Assembly: GCA_000961595.1 (NCBI GenBank)
Contig: LADO01000002.1
Span: 1-57,125, forward strand
Direction: 5' to 3'
Source: Peptococcaceae bacterium BRH_c4b
GTDB lineage: Bacteria; Bacillota; Desulfotomaculia; Desulfotomaculales; Desulfocucumaceae
DNA: 57,125 nt
The position numbers were made by a program, and so were the translations under genes. Numbering within the stretch: position 1 is the stretch's first letter; every line of letters starts with the position of its first letter. The notes beneath the pieces were generated by a model. The model was not told where the DNA came from, did no database searches, and worked only from the letters and a program-made list of their open reading frames with translations. This document shows positions 31,669 to 41,108 of the stretch, piece by piece.

Positions 31669-32499
31669 TCACACATCTGTTTTTGATACGTAGCCTTTTA
31701 TGATAACAGTTGTTTCACCAGGTTTACCGTTACCTACAGGCTGTCCTCCTATACTTACCAGCGGCATTACACCTATAAGAGAATTGGTGATGAACGCCTC
31801 CCGGCAATGTTTCAGCTCCTCCGGCATAATCTTTCTTTCCTCAACCGCAATGCCCCTTTGCCTGCAGGTATCCAGCACCGCCTGTCTCATTATTCCCGGC
31901 AGCAATCCGCTTTCCGGGTGCGGTGTACGCACACTGTCATCAACCACTAAAAAAATGTTACTGACCGTGCCCTCGGCCAGTTCTCCTCTGGTATTTAAAA
32001 ACAATCCTTCGTCCAGTCCCCTGCCCGCTATTTCCCGCCGGGCCAGAACATTTTCAAAAAAACAGGTTGTTTTATGTCTGACCAGGGGCGACCGCTCATT
32101 TCTGGGAAAGGAAACAAAACCGGCGGCAAAGCCCTTTTCATATTGCTCAGGTGTGTATGGTAGTTTTCTGGTGCTAATGACAATATGCGCCGGCTCTCCG
32201 TCCGCTCCCGCAGTAAGGGTTATACGCGCCGCCCCCCTGCTGATACTATTCCCGGCCATGGTTTCCCGTAGCATAAAAACTATTTTCCCGGCAGTATAAG
32301 GAATCTCCAGGTGAAGTTGGGCGGCGGAACTAACCAGTCTCTCTAGATGCTTTTCAACCATTACCGGTTGGCCGCTTCTAATAAGTATTGTTTCAAACAG
32401 TCCCTGCCCGTACAGCACCCCGCCGCCCTGGGCAGGAATCAGCGCCTCGGCGGCCGGCAAAAATTTTCCGTTAATACATACAACCTTATTATCGTTCAA
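31669..32499 (-). CDS. pabC: Aminodeoxychorismate lyase (class IV aminotransferase fold)
   Basis: 276 residues of fold-type IV PLP enzymes. It shows GVLYGQGLFETILIRSG near 27-43, the PLP Lys in SPLVRHKTTCFFENV near 137, and the cofactor-binding LNTRGELAEGTVSNIFLV near 170. It releases pyruvate from aminodeoxychorismate to give p-aminobenzoate. By sequence alone it could be a D-amino acid or branched-chain aminotransferase, but it directly follows pabA-pabB, so PabC is the best call. Gap to pabB is 18 bases. Confidence 0.88.
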   Translation of the reverse strand: MNDNKVVCINGKFLPAAEALIPAQGGGVLYGQGLFETILIRSGQPVMVEKHLERLVSSAAQLHLEIPYTAGKIVFMLRETMAGNSISRGAARITLTAGADGEPAHIVISTRKLPYTPEQYEKGFAAGFVSFPRNERSPLVRHKTTCFFENVLARREIAGRGLDEGLFLNTRGELAEGTVSNIFLVVDDSVRTPHPESGLLPGIMRQAVLDTCRQRGIAVEERKIMPEELKHCREAFITNSLIGVMPLVSIGGQPVGNGKPGETTVIIKGYVSKTDV

Positions 32500-32517
32500 T
32501 GTAACCCCCCTGCCATT

Positions 32518-34059
32518 TCATCCTGACACCCCTTCCTCAAGCCCCAGCGCCCTCACCAGAGCCCTGGCCTTGTCCAGTGTTTCCAGATACTCAGCCTCGG
32601 GGTCGGAATCGATGGTTATGCCTCCACCAACCTGAAAGTATATTTTACCACCTGTAAATACCAGGGTACGAATTACTATATTTAAATCGGCATCCCCGTC
32701 AAAGCCCAGGTATCCGATTGAACCGCAGTATATACCCCGGCGCACAGGCTCCAGTTCCTCTATAATTTCCATCGCCCTTATTTTCGGCGCACCGGTTATG
32801 GAGCCGCCGGGAAAAGTTGCCAGCAGCAAATCTACCAGATCCTTGCCCTGCTCCAGTTCTCCCACCACCGTTGAAACCAGGTGGAAAACCGTAGCGTATT
32901 CCTCGATGCGGTACAGTTCGGATACTTTCACCGAGCCCGCCTGGCATACCCGGCCCAGGTCATTCCTCTCCAAATCCACGATCATGACCAGTTCAGCCCG
33001 GTCTTTGGCACTGTTCCAGAGTTCGTTGCGCCAGCGCTGGTCTTCCACCGGGTCCCCGCCCCGGGGCCGGGTGCCCTTAATGGGCCTGGTTTCGATAAGA
33101 TCACCGTGCACACTAAGGAATCTTTCCGGTGACGCGCTGACCACCACCGGATCGCCAAAATCCAGAAATGCCGCCATGGGGGCAGGGTTGATGGCCCTCA
33201 GTTTTTTATATACCTGCCAGGGGTCCTCCCTGGCAGGCAGGAAAAAGCGTTGGGAGATGTTGACCTGAAAAATGTCCCCCGCCGCTATATACTCCCTGGC
33301 CTTTTCCACCACGGCGCAGTATCCGTCCCGGTTAAAATCAGTATGTAACAGGTCATTAGGCGTTTTTTCCATCAGCGTATAGTAATCTTCCCGGCCAGTT
33401 CCCCAATCCTTTACAGATCCCCTGGCCCGCCTACCACCGCCGGTTGGCACGGAAATCGCGGCATCAATTGTACCCGCTATTTTATCTGATATGTTGGTGC
33501 CAAGCAGTATTTCTTCCAGATAACGCAGGCGCTCCTCTGCCCTTGTCTGTGTCTGCCGCCCCGTCCCGGGAAGCCCGGTGGAAACTATGTGCACATCCCC
33601 GGCCTCATGGTCCACCGCCACCACCAAATCGTAAAATCCCAGGCAGCAGTCCGGCAAATTAACATCATCCGCTGCTGACTCCGGCATCTTTTCAATTTGC
33701 CGTCCCAGATCGTAGGCAAAATAACCCACTGCGCCGCCCACCAGCGGAAAAGATTTTTGGTATTCGGGAATTTTATATTTAAACAACAACTTTTTTAAAT
33801 ATTCAAAGGGGCTATCCCGCCTGCTCTCAGTAACATATTCCCCCGAGCGCTCAATATCGGGACGCAGCAACTGAAGATTGTCACCCCGGGAGCGGAATAC
33901 CAGGAAGGGAGAAGCGGATACAAAGGAATACCTTGTCAACCCTTCCACATGCATGGCGCTGTCCAGTACAAACCCAAAGGGCAAGGCTTTCAGCTTTTCA
34001 TAGATGGCTACCGCATCTGGAGCAACATCTATTTTTTTATGCAGAGGCAGCACCCGCAT
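32518..34059 (-). CDS. pabB: Aminodeoxychorismate synthase component I
   Basis: About 513 residues of the chorismate-binding TrpE/PabB family. The motif [12 protein letters not shown] carries Lys where anthranilate synthases have Ala (PIAGT); that Lys marks PabB, which forms 4-amino-4-deoxychorismate. Other signatures are [19 protein letters not shown] and [21 protein letters not shown]. The start region overlaps the 3' end of pabA: ATG 34059 and GTG 34053 both follow GGGGAGGG, so coupling is likely. It works with PabA glutaminase and PabC to make PABA for folate. Confidence 0.92.
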   Translation of the reverse strand: MRVLPLHKKIDVAPDAVAIYEKLKALPFGFVLDSAMHVEGLTRYSFVSASPFLVFRSRGDNLQLLRPDIERSGEYVTESRRDSPFEYLKKLLFKYKIPEYQKSFPLVGGAVGYFAYDLGRQIEKMPESAADDVNLPDCCLGFYDLVVAVDHEAGDVHIVSTGLPGTGRQTQTRAEERLRYLEEILLGTNISDKIAGTIDAAISVPTGGGRRARGSVKDWGTGREDYYTLMEKTPNDLLHTDFNRDGYCAVVEKAREYIAAGDIFQVNISQRFFLPAREDPWQVYKKLRAINPAPMAAFLDFGDPVVVSASPERFLSVHGDLIETRPIKGTRPRGGDPVEDQRWRNELWNSAKDRAELVMIVDLERNDLGRVCQAGSVKVSELYRIEEYATVFHLVSTVVGELEQGKDLVDLLLATFPGGSITGAPKIRAMEIIEELEPVRRGIYCGSIGYLGFDGDADLNIVIRTLVFTGGKIYFQVGGGITIDSDPEAEYLETLDKARALVRALGLEEGVSG

Positions 34060-34630
34060 AGCCCTCCCCAATATTCAAAAAATTGGCCAGCATTGCCTTG
34101 CCGTAAGGAGTTAATATGGATTCCGGGTGAAACTGCACACCTTCCACGTAATATTCCCGGTGACGCAAACCCATAATCTCACCTTCAGCCGTTCGGGCAG
34201 TTACCTCCAGACAATCCGGCAGTGATTCGTCCTCCACCAGCAGCGAATGATAGCGCCCCACCACCAGGGTATCCGGCAGTCCCCTGAAAATTCCCCTGCC
34301 GTCGTGGGTGATAGCAGACGTTTTGCCGTGCACGGGCCTTCCCGCCCTGACCACCCTGCCCCCGAAGGCCTGTCCAATAGCCTGGTGCCCCAGGCAAACT
34401 CCCAGGATAGGAATTTTACCGGTAAAAGCATTGATGACAGCCAGGGATATACCCGCCTCGTCCGGTGAGCAGGGACCGGGAGAAATGATTATATGCTCAG
34501 GGGCCATATTTTTGATGGCGGACAGGGAAACACCGTCATTGCGCCGGACCACCACCTCCCTGCCCATTTCCCTGAGATACTGAACAAGGTTATATACAAA
34601 GGAATCATAATTATCAATCATCAGGATCAT
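34037..34630 (-). CDS. pabA: Glutamine amidotransferase component of PABA/anthranilate synthase
   Basis: 197 residues, class I glutamine amidotransferase. The N-terminus is [19 protein letters not shown], followed by [15 protein letters not shown], the nucleophile Cys in [15 protein letters not shown] near residue 80, and His/Glu in VQFHPESI near 172. It supplies ammonia to PabB, and in many Firmicutes also to TrpE. The start ATG 34630 is preceded by GGAGGTG. It is the first gene of pabA-pabB-pabC, and its leader carries (G/U)AG triplets and a terminator, suggesting tryptophan-dependent control. Confidence 0.93.
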   Translation of the reverse strand: MILMIDNYDSFVYNLVQYLREMGREVVVRRNDGVSLSAIKNMAPEHIIISPGPCSPDEAGISLAVINAFTGKIPILGVCLGHQAIGQAFGGRVVRAGRPVHGKTSAITHDGRGIFRGLPDTLVVGRYHSLLVEDESLPDCLEVTARTAEGEIMGLRHREYYVEGVQFHPESILTPYGKAMLANFLNIGEGYAGAASA

Positions 34631-34661
34631 GGAATCACACCTCCAAGGTAAGGGGACAAAT

Positions 34662-34689
34662 AAAAAAGACCAGCACTATTAAGCCGGTC
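34662..34689 (-). terminator. Leader terminator upstream of pabA
   Basis: Minus strand: GACCGGC pairs with GCTGGTC (7 bp with one G-U), followed by TTTTTT. It ends about 32 bases before the pabA start codon, so it is an attenuator rather than the end of another gene. Confidence 0.75.
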
Positions 34690-34703
34690 CTCACCCCAAG
34701 AAT

Positions 34704-34761
34704 CTACGAGTCGTCTCTTCTAATCTCTTTTTCTCCCCAAATCTCCGCTATATCTCTACTA
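34704..34761 (-). promoter_or_regulatory. TRAP-like (G/U)AG triplet array in the pab leader
   Basis: Read on the minus strand, this 58-base stretch contains TAG, TAG, GAG, TAG, GAG, GAG, GAG, TAG, GAG and TAG. Several are separated by exactly two bases and many fall on a 5-base period (starts at offsets 12, 17, 27 and 35, 40, 45). TRAP (MtrB) binds RNA with up to 11 such triplets spaced by 2-3 bases and controls trp and pabA/trpG genes. It lies just before the leader terminator. TRAP binding is an inference; no mtrB is in the window. Confidence 0.45.
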
Positions 34762-34920
34762 TAAATTGTCTCAAGAGTTCAAAATTAGTTTAACACCAAT
34801 GAAATTATTTTTCAATACTCAAAAAGTCAGTTTGTATGATTATTCATTTAAAAACCACAAAACATGACCGCAGTGGCTGCACACATGATTATCGGCGCTT
34901 ACATTGGCCCATTTTTCCCT

Positions 34921-36096
34921 TTACCACACCTGCAGCACCAGGCATTTTAAATAATAGGTCTCCGGAGAGGCCATAAGCATGGGGTGATCCTTGGCCTGCC
35001 GCCGCATTTCCACCAGTCTGAGCTGTCTCCCGGCGTCGTGACCGGCCTCTGCCACCACCTCCCGGAAAAGTTCCTCGCTCATATGATACGAGCAGGAACA
35101 GGTAACCAGAAAACCTCCCGGGGGCAACAGCTTCATAGCCCGCAGGTTAATTTCCTTGTAACCCCTGACAGCCCCCTCCAGCGCCTTTTTGGACTTGGTA
35201 AAGGCAGGCGGGTCCAAAATAATCAGGTCGAATTTATCCCCTGCCCTTTCCAGCGCCCTCAACTCATCAAAGCTGTTGGCCTCCTTGAATGTGCACAGCT
35301 GGTCATACCCGTTTCTGGTCACGTTTCGTCGGGCCACCTCCAGGGCATTTCCCGCTATATCGACCCCCAGCACCTCCCTGGCGCCGAATCTGGCCGCGTA
35401 AGTGGTAAAGGTACCTGTATGGCAAAAGCAGTCCAGCACCCTTGCCCCGGGAGCCAGATACTGCATAGTCATCCTGTTTTCCCGCTGATCGAGAAAATAG
35501 CCTGTTTTTTGTCCCCCTTCCAGGTCCACCTCAAATATCAGGCCGTTTTCCTCAATTTCCACCAGCGGTTCAATGGACCCTTTAATAATACCGGTCCTCA
35601 GAGGCAGCCCCTCCAGTTTCCTAACGCCGGCGTCGTTTCTTTCGTAAATCCCCCTTGGCTTCAGAATTTCATCCAGCAATTCCACAATGGTATCTTTATA
35701 CACGTCAATACCCAGAGCCAGGGTTTGCACGGAAAGGTAATCTCCGAATTTATCCACTATCAGCGCCGGCAGGAAGTCGGCCTCGGCAAACACCACCCGG
35801 CAGGCGTTGGTGCCGCTGACCGTTCTTTGGCGGTAATCCCAGGCAGCGGCAAGCCTTTTCCGGAAAAATTCCCTGTCTACGGTTTCATGCTTATCTCTGG
35901 TCATTATGCGTACAAGTATCTGGGAGGCCGGATTGATATACCCGCGGCCCAGGAATTTCCCCCGAAAATCAACCACTTCCACAATATCCCCGGGTTGAAA
36001 GTCTCCACCGATGCTTTCAACCTCTGTACCGTACACCCAGGGATGTCCCGCAGCCACCCTTTTATGTCTCCCGTGGGCCAGCTTTACCACAGCCAC
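34921..36096 (-). CDS. Class I rRNA large-subunit methyltransferase, RlmI/YwbD-like
   Basis: About 391 residues: an N-terminal PUA domain (KLAHGRHKRVAAGHPWVYGTEV, FRGKFLGRGYINPASQILVR), a middle linker domain, then a Rossmann SAM methyltransferase (VLDCFCHTGTFTTYAARFGA, LGVDIAGNALEVARRN) with the m5C-type DPPAFTKSKKALEG motif and TCSCSYHMS catalytic Cys region. The start is GTG 36096, six bases after AAAGGAGAG; the longer frame to 36132 includes the ribosome binding site. The family methylates 23S rRNA cytosine. It appears monocistronic. Confidence 0.92.
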   Translation of the reverse strand: MAVVKLAHGRHKRVAAGHPWVYGTEVESIGGDFQPGDIVEVVDFRGKFLGRGYINPASQILVRIMTRDKHETVDREFFRKRLAAAWDYRQRTVSGTNACRVVFAEADFLPALIVDKFGDYLSVQTLALGIDVYKDTIVELLDEILKPRGIYERNDAGVRKLEGLPLRTGIIKGSIEPLVEIEENGLIFEVDLEGGQKTGYFLDQRENRMTMQYLAPGARVLDCFCHTGTFTTYAARFGAREVLGVDIAGNALEVARRNVTRNGYDQLCTFKEANSFDELRALERAGDKFDLIILDPPAFTKSKKALEGAVRGYKEINLRAMKLLPPGGFLVTCSCSYHMSEELFREVVAEAGHDAGRQLRLVEMRRQAKDHPMLMASPETYYLKCLVLQVW

Positions 36097-36260
36097 AACA
36101 ATCTCTCCTTTTATTTTACAGCTAAGGCACAATGATAAATTATGTTATTTTCCGTCCTTGAAACAATATTAATATTCAGTAAGCATTCCCATTATCAAAT
36201 ATTCGAGCCATAACTAGTCGCCCGAATATTCCTGAAGGATTTTCAGGGCCGCTTCAAATT

Positions 36261-36893
36261 TTACATGGGTAAAACAAAGCGCCAGATCATTATGAAGTGT
36301 AATACAGATCCAAGTGAAACGAACATGTGGAAAATCTCGTGAAACCCAAATTTATTCGGTAAAAAGTTGAGGGCCTTTGTTGCGTAGATAATTCCACCAA
36401 TCGTATAGGCCACTCCACCTAGAAACAATAAAATAATGGCTCCGACTGGGAAGCTTTGAACAAGTTTAAGAAGAGGGATAAGTGCCATCCACCCTAACAA
36501 AATGTAGAACACAGTAGATACTGACCGGTGAACACCAATAAAGAATACCTTTTGCATTATCCCAATTAAAGATAATGTCCAAATGGCACTTAGCATTGTC
36601 CATTTCCACATGCCTTCCAAACCATAATATAAGACTGGAGTATATGTACCAGCAATTAAGAAAAAAATCGATATATGATCAATTTTCCTTAAAACACGTT
36701 CTTTTTCGGGAGTAGTCTTAACCCAATGATAAATAGTACTCGCCCCATATAAAATAATAACACTCACACCGTAAATCATCATTGTTACGAGTTTTGAAGT
36801 TTTGTTCTGAGAAAAAATGATTAAGAACACCAGCCCCAAAAGACCAGCCAAAAAAGTTATAAGGTGCGTCCACGTGTTAACTGGATCCTTCAC
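36261..36893 (-). CDS. Hemolysin III / YplQ-type membrane protein
   Basis: About 210 residues with seven predicted membrane helices. Family signatures are NTWTHLITFLAGLLGL at the start, the SVIILYGASTIYHW segment, KIDHISIFFLIAGTYTPV, and the C-terminal GFHEIFHMFVSLGSVLHF with conserved His. It belongs to the PAQR/HlyIII family, whose Ser/His/Asp residues suggest a metal-dependent hydrolase. I chose GTG 36893 (MKDPVNTWTH) by homology; ATG 36926 is a possible longer start. Clearly AT-rich, Bacillus-like codon use; first of an AT-rich block of accessory genes. Confidence 0.9.
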   Translation of the reverse strand: MKDPVNTWTHLITFLAGLLGLVFLIIFSQNKTSKLVTMMIYGVSVIILYGASTIYHWVKTTPEKERVLRKIDHISIFFLIAGTYTPVLYYGLEGMWKWTMLSAIWTLSLIGIMQKVFFIGVHRSVSTVFYILLGWMALIPLLKLVQSFPVGAIILLFLGGVAYTIGGIIYATKALNFLPNKFGFHEIFHMFVSLGSVLHFIMIWRFVLPM

Positions 36894-37006
36894 AACTATC
36901 CCCCGCTTACAATTACTTTTATACATGTTCTGGTTATTACCGTAACGTCCCAACTGATATATACAATGACAAGCTTGACGATAAACAGACAAAAACTTTA
37001 TTGTTT

Positions 37007-37639
37007 TTATTTCTCCACTTTACCTGTGGCTAAACCAATTCCCATACCAATTAAAGTAGTTCCAACTAAACAATTGAAGATTTTGGTCACCTTTGCTTTG
37101 TTAAGTAGACGCATCACACTGTGCCCAAAGATTCCATAAATCATCATGCAACTAAAAGCTATAACGGCTAAGATTGAAAAAATTATAATAAACTGAAACA
37201 TGGTGTTATGTTGAGTATCTATAAATTGAGGAAACAAAGCTGTGAAGAAGATAATTGCTTTAGGATTTCCTGCGGTGACAAAGAAAGCTTCTAAATAGCG
37301 TTTGCTAAAATTAGAATATACATTGTTATTTTCATTTACCTGTAAAGCCAAATCTGTTGGAGCAAAGAAGGTTTTTATCCCTATATAGATTAAGTAAATC
37401 GCTCCTATATATTTTATAATATTAAATACGTTTTCTGATTGAAGTAAAATTGCACCCAGCCCTGCAATAGATAAAAAGGCCTGAATCAGGGTGGCCGTCA
37501 GATTGCCGAAAGCAGTGGCTAAAGTTCGTTTCGCTCCATATTTTATCCCGTGGTTTAAGGCTAAGATCATACTTGGCCCGGGCGTAATGGAAGCAATAAA
37601 AACTGTAGCAGTATAAATAAGAATGAATTCTAAACTCAT
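37007..37639 (-). CDS. LysE/RhtB family amino acid exporter
   Basis: 210 residues, six predicted membrane helices. The N-terminus has the family motif FIASITPGPSMILALNHGIKYG, followed by SIAGLGAILLQSENVF and GAIYLIYIGIKTFFAP. The segment TAGNPKAIIFFTALFPQF is the second LysE signature. Exports amino acids or related compounds; the substrate cannot be told. The start ATG follows AGGAGGG. AT-rich, same strand as the hemolysin III gene 114 bases downstream. Confidence 0.92.
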   Translation of the reverse strand: MSLEFILIYTATVFIASITPGPSMILALNHGIKYGAKRTLATAFGNLTATLIQAFLSIAGLGAILLQSENVFNIIKYIGAIYLIYIGIKTFFAPTDLALQVNENNNVYSNFSKRYLEAFFVTAGNPKAIIFFTALFPQFIDTQHNTMFQFIIIFSILAVIAFSCMMIYGIFGHSVMRLLNKAKVTKIFNCLVGTTLIGMGIGLATGKVEK

Positions 37640-37723
37640 GGTACCCTCCTAAAATAAGGCATACAGTCAGATCGGATTAAACGTAGCCATAAGTGGCGTT
37701 GTTAGACGATGTCAACTTTTAGC

Positions 37724-38446
37724 TTAAATCAGCCCTTTCAAGAACCTCTGCCTTAAGCCCTCTTCATACTTTTCTATGGCATATCGCAACATTGTCCGCG
37801 GCATTTCCTTATAGTGTTCTTTGAGAAAGTTAAACTCCACTTCTAAATTTCGGTTGCCAATTTCTCTAAGCATCCAACCTACAGCTTTATGAATCAGGTC
37901 ATGTTTATGGTTTATTAAAACCTTAGCAATTTTTAAAGTATCATCGAACTGATAATTTCGTATAAAATGATATGTTGTCATTATGGCAATTCTTTGCTTC
38001 CAGAGGTGGTCTGAGCTGGCAAACACGTATAGTAAGTCTTTTTCTCTATCCAAAAAATATGGGCCAAGTATTTTATCTGCAGAGGAATCTACTAAATCCC
38101 AATTGTTAATATAATAAGTATTGTTCAAGTACAAATCCACAATAGCCTTTTTTTCTGCTTCAGTTTTTGCTTTCTCATATTTGAGAACCAAGAAAAAAAG
38201 TGCCGTTAAACGATATTCATGTATGGGCTCTCTTAACAATTTATCAATTTCATCCAGCGTAATGTCTTTATAATATTTCCGTGCTATCTTTCTTTGACTG
38301 GGAACAGTAACTCCAATAAACTGATCTCCCTCGCCATAACCGCCAGGAAAGGCTTGAAAAAACTTCGGTAAAAATTCTGCCTTCTCAAAGTTTATGTGTT
38401 TTTCCAAGTCGTCTTTAACAGCCTGTATATATTTCAATGTTTTCAC
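37724..38446 (-). CDS. DNA alkylation repair glycosylase, AlkD-like
   Basis: 240 residues made almost entirely of paired helices (HEAT-like), as in AlkD. The Trp and Asp that line the AlkD active site are seen in INNWDLVDSSADKI near residues 115-128, with LWKQRIAIM and HKAVGWMLREIG after. AlkD removes 3-methyladenine and 7-methylguanine without base flipping. The annotated GTG start lacks a site; a TTG at 38437 is five bases after GGGGTGA and may be the real start. AT-rich neighbour of the LysE gene. Confidence 0.9.
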   Translation of the reverse strand: MKTLKYIQAVKDDLEKHINFEKAEFLPKFFQAFPGGYGEGDQFIGVTVPSQRKIARKYYKDITLDEIDKLLREPIHEYRLTALFFLVLKYEKAKTEAEKKAIVDLYLNNTYYINNWDLVDSSADKILGPYFLDREKDLLYVFASSDHLWKQRIAIMTTYHFIRNYQFDDTLKIAKVLINHKHDLIHKAVGWMLREIGNRNLEVEFNFLKEHYKEMPRTMLRYAIEKYEEGLRQRFLKGLI

Positions 38447-38645
38447 CCCAAAACAAACTGAAATCTTCCTTGAATAGGTTCCGTAACTTCCTCAACCAGA
38501 GACAAGACATTCCTGCTCAATTATTTCACCCTTTCCGAGTTCAACCTAAACCCAACAACGCAGGTTAGCATTATTTATAACATTAATTCTGTTTTTTAGA
38601 AGAATTTCCTTTATGTTCGATATGGAAATAGCAATGCCCAGGATT

Positions 38646-38670
38646 AAAACCGCCTGAAAAGGCGGTTTTT
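38646..38670. terminator. Bidirectional terminator
   Basis: AAAACCGCCT pairs with AGGCGGTTTT around GAAA, followed by T. A second GC-rich hairpin (GGGAGG...CCTCCC) follows at about 38690-38722. The 38447-38735 gap holds nothing else. Confidence 0.8.
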
Positions 38671-38735
38671 GGAAGTGCCGGATCCCTTTTGGGAGGAAGG
38701 CCCCGTCAGGGGGCTGGCCTCCCGTCGAGTACTAC

Positions 38736-38936
38736 TCAGGCCTTAGCAGAATCCTTTTTTGTATCATTGTTTTGTTCTTGATCTATTTTTTCACTTATTT
38801 TATTCAATTCTGAAATAATCTCTTGTAGAGCCCATAAATGCAACCTTCGGTACTCAATATTACTTGATAACTTTTGAACCCGCCGGGATTTATTTTCTAG
38901 CCCCATGCTTTTTAATTCCTCAATTATATTTTTCAT
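38736..38936 (-). CDS. Small coiled-coil-like hypothetical protein
   Basis: 66 residues from ATG 38936 (MKNIIEELKSMGLENKSRRV), eight bases after GGGAGG; the longer frame to 39098 overlaps the next gene and has no site. The protein is strongly charged and helical (LWALQEIISELNKISEKIDQ) with a hydrophilic KKDSAKA tail. No known family is recognised. It lies 75 bases downstream of the DUF2284 gene on the same strand. Confidence 0.5.
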   Translation of the reverse strand: MKNIIEELKSMGLENKSRRVQKLSSNIEYRRLHLWALQEIISELNKISEKIDQEQNNDTKKDSAKA

Positions 38937-39010
38937 TGTCATAACCTCCCATTGATTAATTTGTGTATTAGATTTATGGTGGCTTGTATTAATTCTAAAA
39001 AATAAAAAAA

Positions 39011-39652
39011 TTATGCAATAAACACTATTCCTACGGCTGAGGCAGATGGTATTGTTGAATGATGTACCTTTTCGGGCCCTATAGGATATATATCCCAACC
39101 AACGGTTGCTACAAGTTTATATACATCAATACCCATTGCTTCCATGGAAGGTCTGGCTACTCTGGGAAACTTGCATCGACCACTATCTAAAAACTGACAA
39201 ATCTCATCATTGCACAAATAGGATCTGCAACTTCCACATGATAATCCCATGGCTAGATAATAACCATCCTGAAATGCTGCTATCTCTACCTCTGCAACAA
39301 TCTTTGCAATTTGACGTTCATGAAGCTTTGCATTTTTTAAAGATATTTTTCTGTCTGCAAAGTCCTCCGCAGGTTCAACATTATATTTTATTAAAATAGC
39401 ATAATTACATTTACGTATGGCTTTTTTAAACACTTCAACATCTGGTGTAAAGGGAGGACAGTTAGCGCAGGATTGAAAGTGGAAACACCTGGGTATACGG
39501 CATTTTAATTTAACCATTTCATTAATATCGATAATATTTGTATTAATTATGACTGCGGAAGTACGTTGTTCTTCGGCCATTTTTACATACTTATCTAGAT
39601 TTATTAGTAATTCATTTTGATCTTTGCATTGATTAATTTTTTTGATATGCAT
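39011..39652 (-). CDS. DUF2284 predicted metal-binding protein
   Basis: 213 residues from ATG 39652, ten bases after AAAGGGG. Cys-rich motifs of DUF2284 are present: CRIPRCFHFQSCANCPPFTP near residues 52-71, LSCGSCRSYLCNDEIC near 138, and GRCKFPRVARPSMEAMGID. The many Cys suggest an iron-sulfur or zinc site. Homologues are found in anaerobes with unknown function. The C-terminal sequence HHSTIPSASAVGIVFIA is also typical. AT-rich gene within the accessory block. Confidence 0.85.
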   Translation of the reverse strand: MHIKKINQCKDQNELLINLDKYVKMAEEQRTSAVIINTNIIDINEMVKLKCRIPRCFHFQSCANCPPFTPDVEVFKKAIRKCNYAILIKYNVEPAEDFADRKISLKNAKLHERQIAKIVAEVEIAAFQDGYYLAMGLSCGSCRSYLCNDEICQFLDSGRCKFPRVARPSMEAMGIDVYKLVATVGWDIYPIGPEKVHHSTIPSASAVGIVFIA

Positions 39653-40433
39653 TAAGTTTAATCCCCTTTCTATGTTGAAAATAAGCTTTCTATTGTGCAT
39701 TTTTTGTTCGTAGCAGTTATCCCACCCACCAGTCCACTATTGACCATTCTGTCGATCTGCCGCCGACTCTGTGGGATCTTTAGCATTTACCAGCATCTTT
39801 TTGTCGAAGTACCGGGCATCCCGGGTATTCTGCAGTATTTTGGCAAAAGTTCTTTTTCATTCCCTCCTCCATAAACTGGTAACATCCCCCTGAACGTCTT
39901 TATCTCTAGGTTTATTCTCGCCTACCGGGGATCATGGGTTTTTCTTTTGCAACTATTTGGCCCTTCGTTAGTCAATGAGTCGTAGCAGCCTTAGCGTTCC
40001 ACCCCCTTCAGGAGTCAAGCCAGAATTAATATTCTGATTACATAACCAACCTCCTTTGGCAGCACTTATCTTTTAGGCGATCATCCGTTCCGGGTTACCC
40101 GCTTCTATGTAGTATTATAAATAAAAAATAATTATAAATTAAGTGCAATACACAGAAATTTCAAAATCTTTCTTTATTTTGCCGTTATTGCAAGATTGCA
40201 TGGCGCAACCCACCGCTTTTCATATAGTGCATAGAGGGAATTCAGGATGTTATAATAAGAGGTGCACTTGTATACATTCCAGTGTACTTTTTCCAGATTC
40301 ACTTAAATAACTTTTTGGATCTTTCGCATGAGGAAAACAAACGGATACCATTGATATTGATATTTTGGTAGAATTACATAAATATTAATAAAGACGGAAA
40401 ATTCATAAATACAATATGAACCGGAGGTAAAAA
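39653..40433. other. Long intergenic region, possible remnant or structured RNA
   Basis: 780 bases without an intact gene. On the minus strand around 39900-39780 a 35-codon stretch reads RDARYFDKKMLVNAKDPTES and looks coding, but the frame containing the GGAGGAGGG-ATG start near 39870 ends after 26 codons, so it resembles a frameshifted remnant. Between about 39880 and 40060 (minus), complementary ATCCCC/GGGGAT and GGTAA-like pairs and an AAAGGAGG followed by ATG-TAA suggest structured or degenerate DNA. I cannot assign it. Confidence 0.3.
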
Positions 40434-41108
40434 ATGGCCGTTTTTAATGAAATAGCAGATTCATACGACGGGTGGTATAACAGTAAGCTGGGATCATTTG
40501 TAGATACTGTTGAAACAGGGCTGGCATTTAAGCTTTTTAATGTAGAAAAAGATATGACGGTTTTGGATGTTGGTTGCGGTACTGGAAATTTCAGTATAAA
40601 ACTGGCCAATTTGGGATGTAAAGTAACCGGTATAGATATTTCCGACCGAATGCTCGACTTAGGTAGAAAAAAGGCCCGTAGTCTGGGACTGGATATAGAA
40701 TTTTATAGCATGGATGTCTATGACATGGCCTTTAAGGACAATCATTTCGATGCCGCTTTTTCTATGGCTGCCTTTGAATTCATAACAAAACCTGAAAAAG
40801 CTGTGGAAGAGATGTTCAGGGTGACCAAAACAGGAGGGGCCATACTAATCGGAACAATAAATAAGGATTCCAGATGGGGAGAATTGTACATTGAAAAAGG
40901 CCGGCGGGATGACAGCGACATATTCAGGTACGCTCATTTCAAAACTCCGGATGACCTGAAAGAGCTCAACAAAGATAGATTGATAAATTACGGCCAGTGC
41001 CTGTTTATACCACCTGACATCGCAGAAGAGGAAATAAGCATGGAAAGGGAATTGAAGCTTTCAAAAACTGAAAGGGGCGGATTTATATGTGCCTTGTGGA
41101 AGAAGTAA
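40434..41108 (+). CDS. Class I SAM-dependent methyltransferase
   Basis: 224 residues. SAM-binding motif I VLDVGCGTGNFSIKLA near residue 43, motif II TGIDISDRMLD, motif III AAFSMAAFEFIT, then a MFRVTKTGGAILIGT post-motif. Small-molecule methyltransferase of the UbiE/Methyltransf_11 type; substrate unknown. Start ATG after CCGGAGG. The 3' end overlaps the next gene by 22 bases, so it is coupled with the YkoF-like protein. Confidence 0.9.
   Translation: MAVFNEIADSYDGWYNSKLGSFVDTVETGLAFKLFNVEKDMTVLDVGCGTGNFSIKLANLGCKVTGIDISDRMLDLGRKKARSLGLDIEFYSMDVYDMAFKDNHFDAAFSMAAFEFITKPEKAVEEMFRVTKTGGAILIGTINKDSRWGELYIEKGRRDDSDIFRYAHFKTPDDLKELNKDRLINYGQCLFIPPDIAEEEISMERELKLSKTERGGFICALWKK

Noticed and set aside
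34984-36135. 383-codon plus-strand open frame
   Set aside because: It is fully antisense to the RlmI-type methyltransferase, has no ribosome binding site and its translation (His, Gln, Pro rich) has no domain pattern.
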